Assembly (NCBI GenBank): GCA_031308135.1 | Contig: JAHLJT010002630.1 | Location: 99,100,918-99,164,917, forward strand | Direction of reading: 5' to 3' | Origin: Acheta domesticus | Taxonomy: Eukaryota; Arthropoda; Insecta; Orthoptera; Gryllidae | Length of the DNA stretch: 64,000 nt | Shown: positions 9,666 to 20,927 of the stretch, one piece after another | Layout: each line of letters starts with the position of its first letter | How positions within the stretch are numbered: the first letter of the stretch is position 1 | Made by a program: the position numbers and the translations under genes | Notes under the pieces: generated by a model | What the model saw: only the letters and a program-made list of their open reading frames with translations | Database searches by the model: none | What the model was told of the DNA's origin: nothing

Positions 9666-11044
9666 CGGGAACGGGAAGGATGGTCAACATTTATCTTGGC
9701 TCGGGAATGGGAAGCCTCTCGACCAGTGAGAGTACAGCAAACGGCGGTGAAGATTTCAGAATGTCTTGTAAACTCTGAAAAATATTATTGAATGCAGGTA
9801 TCTTGTTCCTGTAAGAACATGTAATTACATGGAAATCCGTTCCCTAGTTATAGGGAACTCCTAGCAATTCTTCGTCCCACTACGTTGGCAAGAAAGTATA
9901 ATGTTCGACCATCCACTTGTCCCGACATCTGTTCTGAGATACCTGTAATGAAATAGGAGAACCCCTACTGTAACAATTAGCCTACTGGCTCACCAGATTT
10001 CACGAAATACCAAAATAACGAAAATGATACTTTTACTTCCTCGCAAATATAAAATACTGTAATACTGTCAAAAGATAGCGTCGAGATTTTCACAGAAATA
10101 TAGGTGTTAGAAGACCCTAATCCATAAAAAATTGTTTTTTAACGCCTACCTCTCCCTGTGGATGTATGACAGTTTCGCGAGCTCATCGGTTCACAGACAT
10201 TACTACACAACATAACGGAGTGTATCTATATCCCATGACCAATGTTAACGTATCTCCTATGCATGTTTTAACACTGGTTTGACCTTGTAATGTACTAAGA
10301 GTCGGGAAGAGTTATATGACGGTGCGTATGTTAGAACTTTTTTATTGATGTCTGCGTTCGATTTCACGCCATAATGACCAGCTTCGGGACAACGGATACT
10401 CAAGGAGACATTGAGTCCGGGCGTATTATACCAAAACACTGGATCAATAAGTTGGAAAAGTGACCTCTCTGTGTATCAAATATTTCCGGCAACTGAAAAC
10501 CGACGCCTTTTATTCGTCATAGAAACGACATACAGATGCGTGCAAATGAATCTGAACAAAAAGAAGACAAAGATTTTTATTATCCGATTACAAAATTGTG
10601 AAATTCATTTCCGTCTTCAACAACGTAACTGAATCATTCTAACATTATTAGTAACATTATTCGAATAACTGAAAAGTTTCTTACATTGCTGTCATTAGGT
10701 GAAAAACCTCAAAGGATGGACGCGTGCATTTGCAGTTTCGAGTTTCTTTTCTGTATTGCGAATTGACAACGCTCTCGCCACACGAAAATGTTTACAAACA
10801 TTGATTTTAGCTCGGAAAACATGGATGAAGCACAGTCAAATTTCTCTGCAATGTGATGATTGTGGGATGATTCTAAATTCAATTTTAAATCGACACCGAG
10901 CAATGTTCTTTTATTGCCGAGGACAGAACAATTTATTATCGCGTCTGTTTCAAACAACAGATTCAGCACACGGACATACACCTATACTCTACGTTTGTAA
11001 CGTATAATGCGTTTAGGGCATGTTTGAATTTTCATCTTAAAGAG
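9666..11044. other. Unassigned stretch
   Basis: No gene or transposon end was recognised. Frames of 60-102 codons (for example 10699-11007) show no known domain. Confidence 0.5.
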
Positions 11045-11108
11045 GCAAAGATTTGATTATCAGGGTAGGTGCACGTTATTTTTTAAAAGGGGAGAATCAG
11101 CATTTTAA

Positions 11109-12171
11109 CCCGGCAGTAGGCGCGCCAAGTTTTGTGACAAATTGAGGTGCGCGGGGTGCCTCAGTCGCCCCACGGTAAAAATGTCAAGTAAACAATTAAT
11201 AATAAACTATTTTGTTTCTTTAATGAATACAGGTTAATTTCCAAGTATTTATGCATAGTTTGGAAACAGGTACAAATAAAATTTTAATTTTTAAGAATGT
11301 TCTTTCTGCAAACAACTTTCACAAAGCAGGAGTTCACGAATTTTCTCATCGCGTATAGGATCTCTTTTGCGCTTAAAAAACAATAAAAATTATAAGAATA
11401 TAAATAATATGACTAAAATATGATGTAACTATATTGCAGAATACAATATATATTACAATATAAATAAATTATACAAATATACATACAAATACCGGGTGTT
11501 TTTTATATCGTTCGCCGAAGTTTCCGGCCGCGTCGCCCGGGCAGTCGAGGGCTCATTCGCCCGGCAAACCGCTGACTCAACTCCCGTGCTATCCGAGAAC
11601 TATCGCTGCGCCGCTTAACGTACCTTAAAGAAGATGCTGAAAGTGGTGTCCTTCGGTTCGAATGCATTCTTGGCACCTCCGAAACACATTCTGATTTGCC
11701 CTTTGAAGTAAGTCTCGAGGAACTGCTGCGATTTTCTCGCGGCCGGAATCTTCGACGAACGATAAAAAAACACTCTGTATATCACAACAATATAAATATA
11801 GAATAATCATATCATTCAATTATTTGTTATAAAAACATTTCTCGAACAAAAGCATTTACCATTGTGTATATTTGAAAATGAAACCATTCTCGGTGCCATC
11901 CTGCTGAGAACTACTGTGAACAGCGTGGCAGGAAGTGATAACAAAGGTTGCGCGAGGTGACTCGGTGGCCCCCACGCAGAGCGCCATCGCCTTTGCGACG
12001 AAATTTCCAGAAAAGGACAGGAAGCAGTTGAAAGAGAAGGGTCGAGATATGTGCACAAACTTTCCTCGAAAGGTATTGAAAAGCTCTCAAGATTATAAAT
12101 AAAACTAAAAGCACAGTGAGCTCCAAAACAATGCTGGGGTGACTCAGGCACCCCGCGCGCCTACTGCCGGG
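11109..12171. mobile_element. piggyBac-like non-autonomous element
   Basis: Flanked by TTAA on both sides (11105-11108, 12172-12175). The terminal inverted repeat is CCCGGCAGTAGGCGCGC. A second inverted block (GGGGTGCCTSAGTCRCCCC) follows directly at the right end but after a ~25-bp spacer at the left; this asymmetric internal repeat is a known piggyBac feature. The uninterrupted site is seen in SINE-B at about 40014-40026 with a single TTAA, which confirms the insertion. No transposase: the frames at 11816-12151 show no DDE domain. Confidence 0.85.
11492..11777. mobile_element. TIR MITE nested in the piggyBac-like element
   Basis: A 286-bp element flanked by TA. The inverted ends are CCGGGTGTTTTTTATATCGT at the left and, as reverse complement, CAGAGTGTTTTTTTATCGTT at the right; similarity continues about 40 bp to CCGGCCGCG. 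The TA target and CAGGGTG-like tip suggest a Tc1/mariner-type relative. No transposase. Confidence 0.75.
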
Positions 12172-12372
12172 TTAATGCTCATTCTTATATCCCAGGGTTG
12201 TTAGCCCTGGGGGATGGAATTAAATGATGATGACGAGTGATGAAATGATCACACAAACATACAGAGACACACAACACAGCCATGTCCGAGGCGGGACTCG
12301 AACCCGCGATCGTTTGGTCCGAGACCTCTACTGCACAACTGCTTAGCAATCTCGGCCATCGAATCGGCATTG

Positions 12373-13134
12373 TTGTTATTATTCTTATTATAAAAATTAT
12401 ACATTTTTAAAAGTAGTTTGAATTAAAATGGATGTAATTTATTTCTCACAAGAGCACCTGAGGATCCCTTTTTGAATCTAAACCATGACGAATCAACACA
12501 AGATTTTTTTTAAGAATTACATTTTATTGAATTAGAAACACTTGAAAGCTACGGCGTATTCGGAAAGCCTTTGTGTACATTTCTCTCTTTCTTTTTTTTT
12601 ACTCAGCAGGGACCTTTCTGCCTCTTTAATGATGAAGTTGGCGCATACCTAACAATGTCTGCACCCACCGCACAGAATAAGAAATTAAATTGTAAATAAG
12701 TTACGTTCCGCGGTTAATCCCCAAGCCTCTGTTCGCCGAAACCGCCCTCTCCTTTTCCTGTCGTTTCCTTTCAATGCACTTACTGCCCCTCGCATTCTAT
12801 TCCGCTCCGCCCTCGCCCCACGCCGCCCGCCCCACGCCGCCAGCCCCTCGCCCCACGCCCCTGGCCCCACGCCCCTACCCCCGCCCCTCGCCCCCGCGTC
12901 GGGCGTGGGCGTGGGCGTTGGGGCGATTTAAATCGCCCACGGCGCATTAGCTGCGGCTTGTGAATAATTGAATGCCGCCCGAATGCATAAACAAAACAGG
13001 ATCGCGCCGCGCAACCCGATCGAGGGGCTAAACGAAACTGGGCGAGGGAGGAGGGAGAGAGGGACTGGGCGATGGGGGAGGAACGGCGGTGGAGGCGGGC
13101 GAAACGAGGCGTGGGCCAGTGGCGTGACTTACCG
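12373..13134. other. Unassigned; GC-rich from about 12780
   Basis: 12373-12770 is AT-rich with nothing recognised. 12780-12910 is GC-rich (repeated CCCCACGCC/CCCTCGCC), and 12911-13134 is intermediate. No promoter or exon is supported. Confidence 0.4.
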
Positions 13135-13434
13135 TGCTGAGGAGTGACGTGACGTGGAGGGGCGTGGCGAGGAGTGGCGGGGCGTGGCAGAGCGTGGCGT
13201 GGCGGGGCGGGGCGTGGCGTGGCGTGGCAGGGGTTGGCGTGGCGGGGTGGGGGTTGGCGTGGCGGGGTGGGGGTTGGCTTGGCGGGGCAGGGGTTGGCGG
13301 AGCGGGGCGTGGCGGGGAAGGGCGTGGCGAGGCGTGGCGGGGCGGGGCGAGGAGTGGCGGGGCGTTGCGGGGCGTGGCCCGTGCGGGGTGGAGCGTGGCG
13401 GTGAGCGTCGCGGGGCGGGGCGGGGCGGGGCATG
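13135..13434 (+). repeat. G-rich short-unit satellite (GTGGCGGGGC type)
   Basis: Imperfect 5- to 10-bp units GTGGC, GGGGC and GTGGCGGGG on the plus strand, strongly G-skewed. It ends exactly at the hAT-like element starting at 13439. All three plus frames are open (Trp/Arg/Gly-rich), as expected from the repeat. Confidence 0.9.
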
Positions 13435-13438
13435 GGGT

Positions 13439-13961
13439 CAGTTTTGCCAGGTGGTCTTAAGCATTCCCCACGAGATAGCGCTGCGATAGTCACCAAAACG
13501 ACAAAAACAAACACCAAATTCAAATAATGAGCATTTCATGTTTAAAATATATAGGGAGGTTTGGAAATTTAAAAAATACGAAAAATATTATTCATCATAT
13601 ATGACTATCTTTTTATTATACAAAAATGTAATTAGTCGTAATTCATATAACGATAGAGGTATAAAATTACAGTAGTGTTATTGAGTAAGAGATAACGTAA
13701 GAGTAACGAAGCCTAAGAGATGAGGGTATCTTTGTATTACTCATTTAATGACTGAAACAGAGGTATAGATTATTATTTGAGTGAATCTAGTTTATTCAGT
13801 TTCGTTTACGTTCTTCTATTTGTTTTGAAAACAAAATTTTTTCAGCAGTATAATGAAAATGAAATCCCCCAAAAAATCCCTATAAACTTTTCTCCCCAAA
13901 AATTCCACTAAAGGCAAAAAACACCAAATTTAGTGATAAAGTCCTCAACCTGAGAACACTG
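13439..13961 (-). mobile_element. hAT-like MITE, short relative of 44888-46520
   Basis: Reading the minus strand it starts CAGTGTTCTCAGG and ends CTGGCAAAACTG, hAT-type inverted ends. Both halves match the two ends of 44888-46520, including the TAGTGGAATTTTTGGGGAGA block and the AGCGCTATCT block. It lacks the ~1.1 kb found in the middle of the longer copy. The flanking octamers (CATGGGGT, GAACCGGT) are poor duplications, so age or rearrangement is likely. Confidence 0.7.
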
Positions 13962-13969
13962 GAACCGGT

Positions 13970-14196
13970 GTGACGTGGCATGGAATGGCGAAGACCGCTG
14001 TGGAGTTGTGGGGGAGGAATGTGGTAACGCGGGTAACGGTGGGGTGTGGCTAGGTGTGGCGGGGCGTGGTGGCGAGCGAGACTCTTGCGAGGAGTCACGT
14101 GGCGTGACGTGGATGGCGGGTGGAATCCGCGTGGTGAGAAACATGGCGTGGCGGGCACGGAGCCACATTGCGTTCCGTGGCTTGGTGTGGCATCAC
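13970..14196 (+). repeat. Degenerate GTGGCGTG-rich stretch
   Basis: G-rich sequence with scattered GTGGCG, GTGACGTGG and GGTGTGGC units, weaker than 13135-13434 and 16784-17272. It directly precedes an L-repeat head, as part of a recurring association of L heads with G-rich satellites. Confidence 0.5.
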
Positions 14197-14890
14197 CAAC
14201 GAGTGGTACTACAAAATGGTACAGACCTTCTCGTATTAGTTTTCTGTCTTCTTTGGCCTGGGCTAGCTATTCGGACTTTCCACATACTCTTACCAGATGC
14301 CTTCTATCGCTACCCAAAGTACGTTTTTTGACATCTTAATTTTTCGATTTCCTAATTGTAGAAGCGAAATGTTACTTTGAGAATATTACAGAAGAGTAAA
14401 ACCTCGTTCTATATGGCAAATTTAATTGAAACATTTGGAACAGTTTTTAAGAAAATCGCACTTAAGCATTACTGTAAATGCAAAATTTGAATTGCATTTT
14501 CCCTCAATATTTGAATTTTTGAAAGTTTTCATTGGAAGAAAATTTAAGCACTTCAACTTACAATTGCAATAATGTTTACAAATTGCTGAAAAGGTTCATA
14601 TTAAAGACGTGAGAGAAATTACATTCGTGTAATTTTTGGAAAACAAATGAATATAGCAAAAATAATCCTTAATTAGCACTATCCATTCGAAAGGTTTGAA
14701 GAAAAAATGTAGTTTGAGAAAATAGCGTTTAAGCGTTGCTGCCAATGCGAAATTTGAAGCTCCTTTTCACAGAAATTATTTGAGTTTTCGAAAAGCATCA
14801 TTTAAAGTCTTTTAAAGCACCTCCACTCACAAACGTAATAACGTATACAAATTGCTAGAAATGTGCATATCAAGCCATAAATAGTGTGAA
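14197..14890 (+). repeat. L repeat, partial copy
   Basis: The head AGTGGTACTACAAAATGG...CAGACC and CTAGCTATTCGGA matches 16595, 47058, 49335 and 59312. Two degenerate ~300-bp internal units follow (GAGAAAATAGCGTTTAAGC, GCGAAATTTGAAGCTC, TTTTCACAGAAA). The right end with the terminal hairpin is missing. Confidence 0.75.
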
Positions 14891-16510
14891 GCTGCCATAA
14901 CATGGGTGGTCGCAAAACAGCGGAGAAATGAATGTTGATGAAGAAAGGAACGTTTTTGCAACCTGCACCTACAACTTCATGTTTCAAATTGCAACTTGCA
15001 ACTTCAGTTTTCAAATTATAACATCAGCTATAACTTTTGACGCCTTTGCAAGTTGGTTCAATACTATTTGCTATAATCGCAATATCTCTGAGAATTCACA
15101 TGAAAGGAAGAAAATATATTGGAAAACGTAAATGTTGGTTTCTATGCATAATTGTCAGCTCATATTTCACGATAAAAAGGTTCAGTGTTGTCAATAGCGT
15201 CCCTACGTTTTGATCCTGTTGTAAAATGGATGTGGCCGAACATTGGATTATTTTCAGCTTTTGCTATGCGTCCCCAATACTTTGTGTAATCCCACAGATT
15301 CCCGACAGTATTGTAGATTCGTGGCAAGATGTTACTGTATTTGCATGCAGAATTCTTATTCGTAAAATAAAATATGTCGCTGAAATAACTCTTAGAAGTA
15401 AGTAACCAAAATTGATTATCCTGAAAAAAGTAAGAACTGAGCGCAGAGGACAAGAGAACAAAGTTGAGGGCACGGGATGGGAAGAATGAGGGGCAGTGGT
15501 GAGAGTAAATGAATGACTTCACTGAGCTCAAAGAATTTGATTAAAGGAAGAAATTTAATTCACTACTTTAACATTGAAGAGTGAAAAAATCAATTAACAA
15601 TACCATCCCAAAAGCGCTGGAACCTTATTGAAGAGTTCGCATTATTAGATTATATTGGCGATTCTTTTCTCGAAAGAACTTTTTTAAAGTAGAATCTCAT
15701 ACACAGACGAGTGTATAGATAATAATAGATGCTAGATATGTTACTTAATAGATGCTAGTTATGTTCCTCGTCCATCTTTGGGAATAGAGAATTAAAGAAA
15801 TTAATGACCCTACAACAGCACATACTTCGTCGCATTATTTGGAACTGCTTCATAATTTCATAACTTGAGCCTGCAAAAGTTTTTCATAATCACAAAATAT
15901 TTGCCGGAGCTGCGATACAACTTAAGTACTTAAGCTCAGCAAGCACTTCTATTACAAACATTACAAATAACAACCTTTCCCTTTTCAACTTTTTCTAAGG
16001 CGTATGAAACTCATATTAAAGAAATTAATAACATTATTTAAATATCTAATTATAAAGACCTAATTTCATTAATAAATCACATTTTCATATTGTAGTTACA
16101 GGAGGATGCCTAAAAAAGTTTAAACTGGTGCAATTTACGGAAATAATGAGTTCAACAATTTCCTGTTCAGATCGCATAATCAATTCAAATATTTCCGTTA
16201 AAATCTCGAAATCGATTTTCCGCAGCGCTATATAACCATGTAACAGTAAGCGTCTTTATTAATTTATAATAGAGAATGTGATGGCAAAACAAAGTCAAAC
16301 AATTAACAGAACAATTAATAATACGATTATCATCTTATTGGATGATACAATATAATAAACTAAGTACTGATGTGACCTACACCAGTGAAAGGTGTGATGT
16401 GACAGAGGAAGAGCGGCCTCCTGTTAGACGTTTAAGTCGTTTAAAAATGGTAGCAGGCCGGAACACAGAATTAAATATGTAATGAAGATTACACGAAGAA
16501 TATAGTACAC
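14891..16510. other. Unassigned AT-rich stretch
   Basis: No gene or element recognised. Frames such as 15160-15531 (minus) have no known domain. Confidence 0.5.
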
Positions 16511-16540
16511 TTGATGATGGGAAAAAGAAGTTCCCGAGAC
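16511..16540 (+). ncRNA. Degenerate hammerhead-like core
   Basis: TTGATGA (16511-16517), one T, GGGAA (16519-16523) pairing TTCCC (16531-16535), then GAGAC (16536-16540). It has the same layout as 520-553, with one substitution in each box and different but paired stem bases. It is probably a fossil of the same repeat type; no Penelope coding remnant was recognised beside it. Confidence 0.3.
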
Positions 16541-16594
16541 GTAAAGAAAGAATAAAATGACAAAAAAAATGTATTTGATGACAAACTGGCTACC

Positions 16595-16783
16595 ATTGGA
16601 ACTAGTAGTGCAACAGAATGGCACAGACTTTCCCATTAGATTTCTATTTCCTTCGGTCTCGGCTAGCTATTCGGAATTGTCACATACACCTGCCAGCTGC
16701 CATCTATCGCCGCTCAAACTACATGTTTTTGACATTTTCTTGATTTTTCGGTTTCCTAATGGTAGAACGGAAATATTAATATT
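16595..16783 (+). repeat. L repeat, head only
   Basis: AACTAGTAGTGCAACAGAAT, GCACAGACTTTCCC and GGCTAGCTATTCGGAATTGT match other L heads. The copy stops at about 16783, where the satellite begins. Confidence 0.75.
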
Positions 16784-17272
16784 GTGGCGTGCCGTGGCAT
16801 GCGATGGCGTGCCGTGGGTTGCCGTGGCGTGCTATGGCGTGGCGTGCCGTGGCGTGCCGTGGCGTGCCGTGACGTGGCGTGCCGTGGCCTGCCGCGGCGT
16901 GCCGTGACGTGGCGTGCCGTGGCGTGCCTTGGCGGGTCATGGCGTGCCGTGGCGTGCTGTGACGTGGCGTGCCGTGGCGTGCCTTGGCGGGTCATGGCGT
17001 GCCGTGGCGTGCCGTGGCTTGCAGTGGCGTTGCGGGTCGTGGCGTGGCGTGCCGTGGTGTGCCGTGTGGTGTACCGTGCCGTGGCCTGCCGCGGCGTACC
17101 GTAATGTGGCGTGCCGTGGCGTGCCGTGGCGTGCCTTGGCGGGTCATGGCGTGTCTTGGCGTGCTGTGGCGTGGCGTGCCGTGGTGGGGCGTGACGTGCC
17201 GTGGCGTGGCGGGACGTGGTGTGGCGTGACGTGACGTCGCGTGGCGTGGCGTGGCGTGGCGTGGCGTGTCGC
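16784..17272 (+). repeat. GTGGCGTGCC satellite
   Basis: About 490 bp of a 10-bp unit GTGGCGTGCC and variants (GTGACGTGGC, GGGTCATGGC), with a higher-order block containing CTTGGCGGGTCATGGCGTG seen at about 16928, 16983 and 17134. The plus strand is G-skewed. It encodes open WRAVAC-like frames on both strands, which I reject as genes. Confidence 0.95.
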
Positions 17273-17284
17273 GAGAATGAACAG

Positions 17285-17552
17285 AGGGTGGATCTAGCCG
17301 GTCATTTTTGGGGGGTTCGTAGATACTTGAATCGTAGATTTTTGTTAAACAATTAACATATTTGTTACTATATTGTATGTTATTTACGTACTGTAGATAT
17401 GATACTAAACAATAATATTGTTTAAATAATTATATAATTCACACATTATTAAATATTTCAATCAACTTTGCCAAATAAAGGCAGGTAATCGAAAACTCGA
17501 GGCCTTTTTGGGGGTCGATGGCCCCCATTCCCCCCCCCCTGGATCCGCAGCA
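17285..17552. mobile_element. Possible MITE with GGTGGATC ends
   Basis: It begins GGTGGATCTAGCCGG...TGGGGGG and ends with a C run followed by CCTGGATCCGC, which are inverted ends with adjacent G/C homopolymers. The middle is AT-rich. The target duplication is not clear. Confidence 0.4.
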
Positions 17553-18526
17553 AAGATGGGCCTGCACTCAACCATTGCTGACAATAACCACTCACCTGCT
17601 CGTCACTGAAGTGGCCTAGCATAGCGGTTTGGGGCGAGGTGCTGGTCAGGAATTACTCAAAATTGCACTAAATTTCTACCCCTCGACTATAGAAGAATTC
17701 GCGTAAGAACAAGCAAAAGTGACAGTTCGCTAAACAAGTGAACATCACATGTAATTCAGAGAAGTATCCCTCCGCCGCGGCAGCTGTTCAGAAACACGTG
17801 CACCGGTACGCACCTTACATTCAAGACTCGGTTTTAAAATAAACATAATATTTATCACGCAGAAACTAAATTCCATAGAATGTGTATAAAAAAAATAAAT
17901 TTTTACAGAAGAGCACACAACACAACACTTCCTAATTTCAATTATTTCTCGTGGCGCACTTTATTTTCGTCGAACGAGGACATCACAAAAGGAAGCGTCG
18001 ATACCATTTACAAGTTAGCCAACTGCAAACGAACGAATCGAGGAAGGAGAGTTCAATGGGATCAAGGACACAACGACCACATAACCTTCGGTTATGTTGC
18101 CAGCACTAGCTGTCAAAATTGCTTGTTCTTACATGAATCTCTCTCTTTACCAGTGTGCCGATGGTGGAGTGGATAATTACGAGTTTTGTAGTGTCTATAA
18201 GCTGAGATTTTAAATTGATTTGCCATGTGTTATCTTGGAGGTTTTTAATTATTTTTTGTAAAGTGTGTAAAAAAGAACATCAGTTTTCGTTTTGTGGCGC
18301 AGCCAATGAAATGTTCCTTCTGAAAATAAACGCGCTGTTTGTTCTCGTTGGAAATAATTCTCCTTTTCTATAGTGTTTCCCTTTCTTGTGAAAGGTTTCG
18401 AAAATTGTTACAAGTTCACCCTCTCGCTAACAGTACCACAAATCCCACTTGTGTCTATCGATCAGAACTTCAACCCCGGTACGCAGGAGTGGTAAACTAT
18501 CTCGCCAACCGTTTCGCTTCTGGTCT
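17553..18526. other. Unassigned stretch
   Basis: No recognisable gene. The 98-codon frame at 17880-18176 shows no known domain. Confidence 0.5.
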
Positions 18527-18534
18527 CTCTAGAA

Positions 18535-19226
18535 CAGCGTTTGCCAATTGGAGGAGAAATGACGTCAAGCAGCCTTCCCCTTCCTGAGAAGGCGCTTGTA
18601 GAAGCAGTGCGAGCAAAGAGGGGAGAGGGAGGGGGCAGACTCTGGTCACCGGTGACAAAAGCCAGAGAAACCCGCATGATCAAAATAACGTCCCATAGCC
18701 CACAATCATCAGATGAGTGAATGATTTTGCAGATAGAAGATTATGAAAAAGATGCTGAAAATCACGAGGATTTACAACATTTCACAAAAAAACTACACTT
18801 GAAATAACCGTGCCTGGATTCCAAATTCTCCGATGTGACCTCTACCGGGTATTTATTTGTTTACTTTAATTATTGTTTTGATACGAACTAATTTTGTTGT
18901 ATTATATAGCATTGTATAAAATATTATTGTACTAAAATTTTAAAATTGTCTTCTCCAAAAATGCTGCGCATCAGAAGAACGAAAGCGGAATGACAGCACT
19001 GCTTACGATAAACAGAGTCGGATATTGCTTTGAGATATGTAATAATCTATACTCTATTTTTCAAATTTCTCATATTGTTATTTAATCAAACATTCTAAAT
19101 AATGTTTACCATTGAAAAAGTAATTTATCCTCCCCCCCGTCGGACACTAATTTTGTTCCGCGGTTCGGTTCGCACCAGGGGAACAGATTTTTGTGACGTC
19201 ACAGAGCATCGACTTGGCAAGCACTG
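18535..19226. mobile_element. hAT-like non-autonomous element, 692 bp
   Basis: The 8-bp target duplication is CTCTAGAA (18527-18534) and CTCTAGAT (19227-19234), 7 of 8 matching. The left end is CAGCGTTTGCCAATTGG; the right end as reverse complement is CAGTGCTTGCCAAGTCG. TGACGTCA-type sequence lies subterminally on both sides. No transposase frame. Confidence 0.8.
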
Positions 19227-19234
19227 CTCTAGAT

Positions 19235-20415
19235 TATACGAGCACAGAAGCAAAACAAATACACAGCGTCTACCGTCCTGGGACCCATTCACGGCAAGAG
19301 AACATGGGGAGACATAAAAGAAATGAGGCCGACGAATTGAACGACCTCGAAAAGCAGTGGTAGCGAGTCGTAGCGAATAGATGCCTACGGAAATTCTGGC
19401 AGTTTTTCCCCCCCCCTGAAGTCTGTTGTTCGCAGAAGTGTTACGTTTTTCAGAACTCTATTCCAAATCCGCACAACTCGAAACGTCGCAGAAGACAGAG
19501 TTCTACGTTCTCCAATTTAAAAAAGTGATGTTCACGTGTTGCCCAGCTCAAAGATAGCGTGACAACACTGTTTTCAATAAGTTATTTCACGCAGATCTTT
19601 CGAAAAAATATATACAAGTCATATTATTTCCAAAAATATACACAAGTCATTTTTATTTAGATGTGATATCGCACTGCATACAAGTGTGTTCAGTATCCAA
19701 CTTGTTATTTTTATCTGCGCTTTCGAACTTCGATCTTGAATTTTTTTTTTTAATTTGGCCCTCAAGAAAATGTGCGCAGATAAATTTCTTTCCCCACACG
19801 TCATATACAGTTTTTACTGTTTTTTGACAAATAAAATAAAATAAAAATAAAATAAATTACTGATTTTATCTTTGCATTCAAAATACGCAATTCACAAGTT
19901 CTCTCAACACTTCACACGTATAGATTACAATTTTACAGTGCCTTTATATTCCTTAGCCTACTTCATCTCAACCTGAATATGTCGTTTATTTCGCAAATGA
20001 CTTGTGATGTGGTGGGTATATTCCCTCCAGCGAAGGAACATGGTGACAAAATTTTCGATGCACCGGTCCGAAAGCGGAAATTACTTAAATTCATTAAGTT
20101 AATTTTTAAAATTAAATATTCTTCACTAATTCTAATAAATCATCTTCGCTAATTCTGCAATAACATAATATACAAACAGTATATCAAAAAAGGATTACAC
20201 TTTTATATTATTATAACAGTTTTCATTAAATGAGTATATCAAAAAAGTTTCTATTCCATTATACAACACGTGAATAGCAATTTTTTCATGACTGACGACC
20301 TCTTCCTTCGAGCCTTACTGTCGTGTTACGTCGGCTGTGTCGTACGCAGCGACGCACTAAGAGACTCCAGTTGCAAGGAGCAGCGGGATATAGGCGCAAT
20401 AAAACAATCCAATAC
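19235..20415. other. Unassigned AT-rich stretch with one dispersed repeat
   Basis: About 19700-19850 shares CAAGAAAATGTGCGCAGAT and TTTTACTGTTTTTTGAC with 56150-56330, so it is an interspersed repeat of unknown class. The rest is unassigned. Confidence 0.45.
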
Positions 20416-20489
20416 AACAGACCCTCGTTAGCACGAACTCGCTTAACACGAATTTCGTCTTAACACGAACAATACTTGAGCGCGTTTAT

Positions 20490-20724
20490 GCGTAATGTAC
20501 AAGACTTACAGAGGAGACACAGCATGGGTAGATATCGGTAAGAGATTACATAAACCAGATTATAAAAGCAGAGAGACCATCCGTGGAAAATACGATGTAG
20601 AAAGCAAAGAACTGATGTAGGTAAGTTCTCCTTTGTGAATCGCACTATAGTAGATTGGAACAAACTACCTGCAAAAGCACTAGAGGCTCTTCCTTCTAAT
20701 GTAGGCAAATTTAAAATACACTAA
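20490..20724 (+). pseudogene. LINE reverse-transcriptase C-terminal fragment
   Basis: The first frame reads TAWVDIGKRLHKPDYKSR. After a frameshift near 20600 the second reads RKQRTDVGKFSFVNRTIVDW, then NKLPAKALEALPS and stop TAA at 20722-20724. The pattern R...GKFSFVNRTI.DWN.LP is the common C-terminal motif of insect non-LTR polyproteins. It matches the independent remnant at 53420-53542 (RKQNSDLWNFSFCNRAIRD). Only ~75 codons remain, so no activity is possible. Confidence 0.7.
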
Positions 20725-20766
20725 ATACTATTTAGATCACTATCAATACTGAGACGATTACCCTTA

Positions 20767-20868
20767 TTATTATTATTATTATTATTATTGTTATTATTAC
20801 TGTTATTATTATTACTGATATAAATATCACCATTATTAACACTGCTTTTAGCTTTGGTGTAATTCTTA

Positions 20869-20914
<46 letters not shown>

Positions 20915-20927
20915 GTATATTAGCGTT
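20767..20927 (+). repeat. ATT trinucleotide microsatellites
   Basis: Two (TTA)n tracts at about 20767-20815 and 20872-20915 within the LINE 3' region. Confidence 0.95.

Larger units (their letters stand above)
11045..12372 (-). mobile_element. SINE-B, split by a piggyBac-like element
   Basis: The minus-strand head at 12372-12280 is tRNA-like, with A box TGGCCGAGATTGC and B box GGGTTCGAGTCCCGC. The body (12240-12180) contains the ACAAACATACAGAGACACACA unit, present once here and amplified in the other copy at 39955-41008. The 3' part resumes at 11104-11045 (TTTGATTATCAGGGTAGGTG), beyond a 1.06-kb insert. It is a pol III-type SINE and not a functional tRNA gene. Confidence 0.8.

Noticed and set aside
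12280..12372. tRNA gene on the minus strand
   Set aside because: A and B boxes are present, but the same head is attached to SINE bodies here and at 40920-41008; no acceptor-stem pairing was evident by eye.
12780..13523. 247-codon minus frame beginning with a hydrophobic, secretion-signal-like stretch
   Set aside because: Its start lies inside the hAT-like element 13439-13961 and the rest is satellite sequence.
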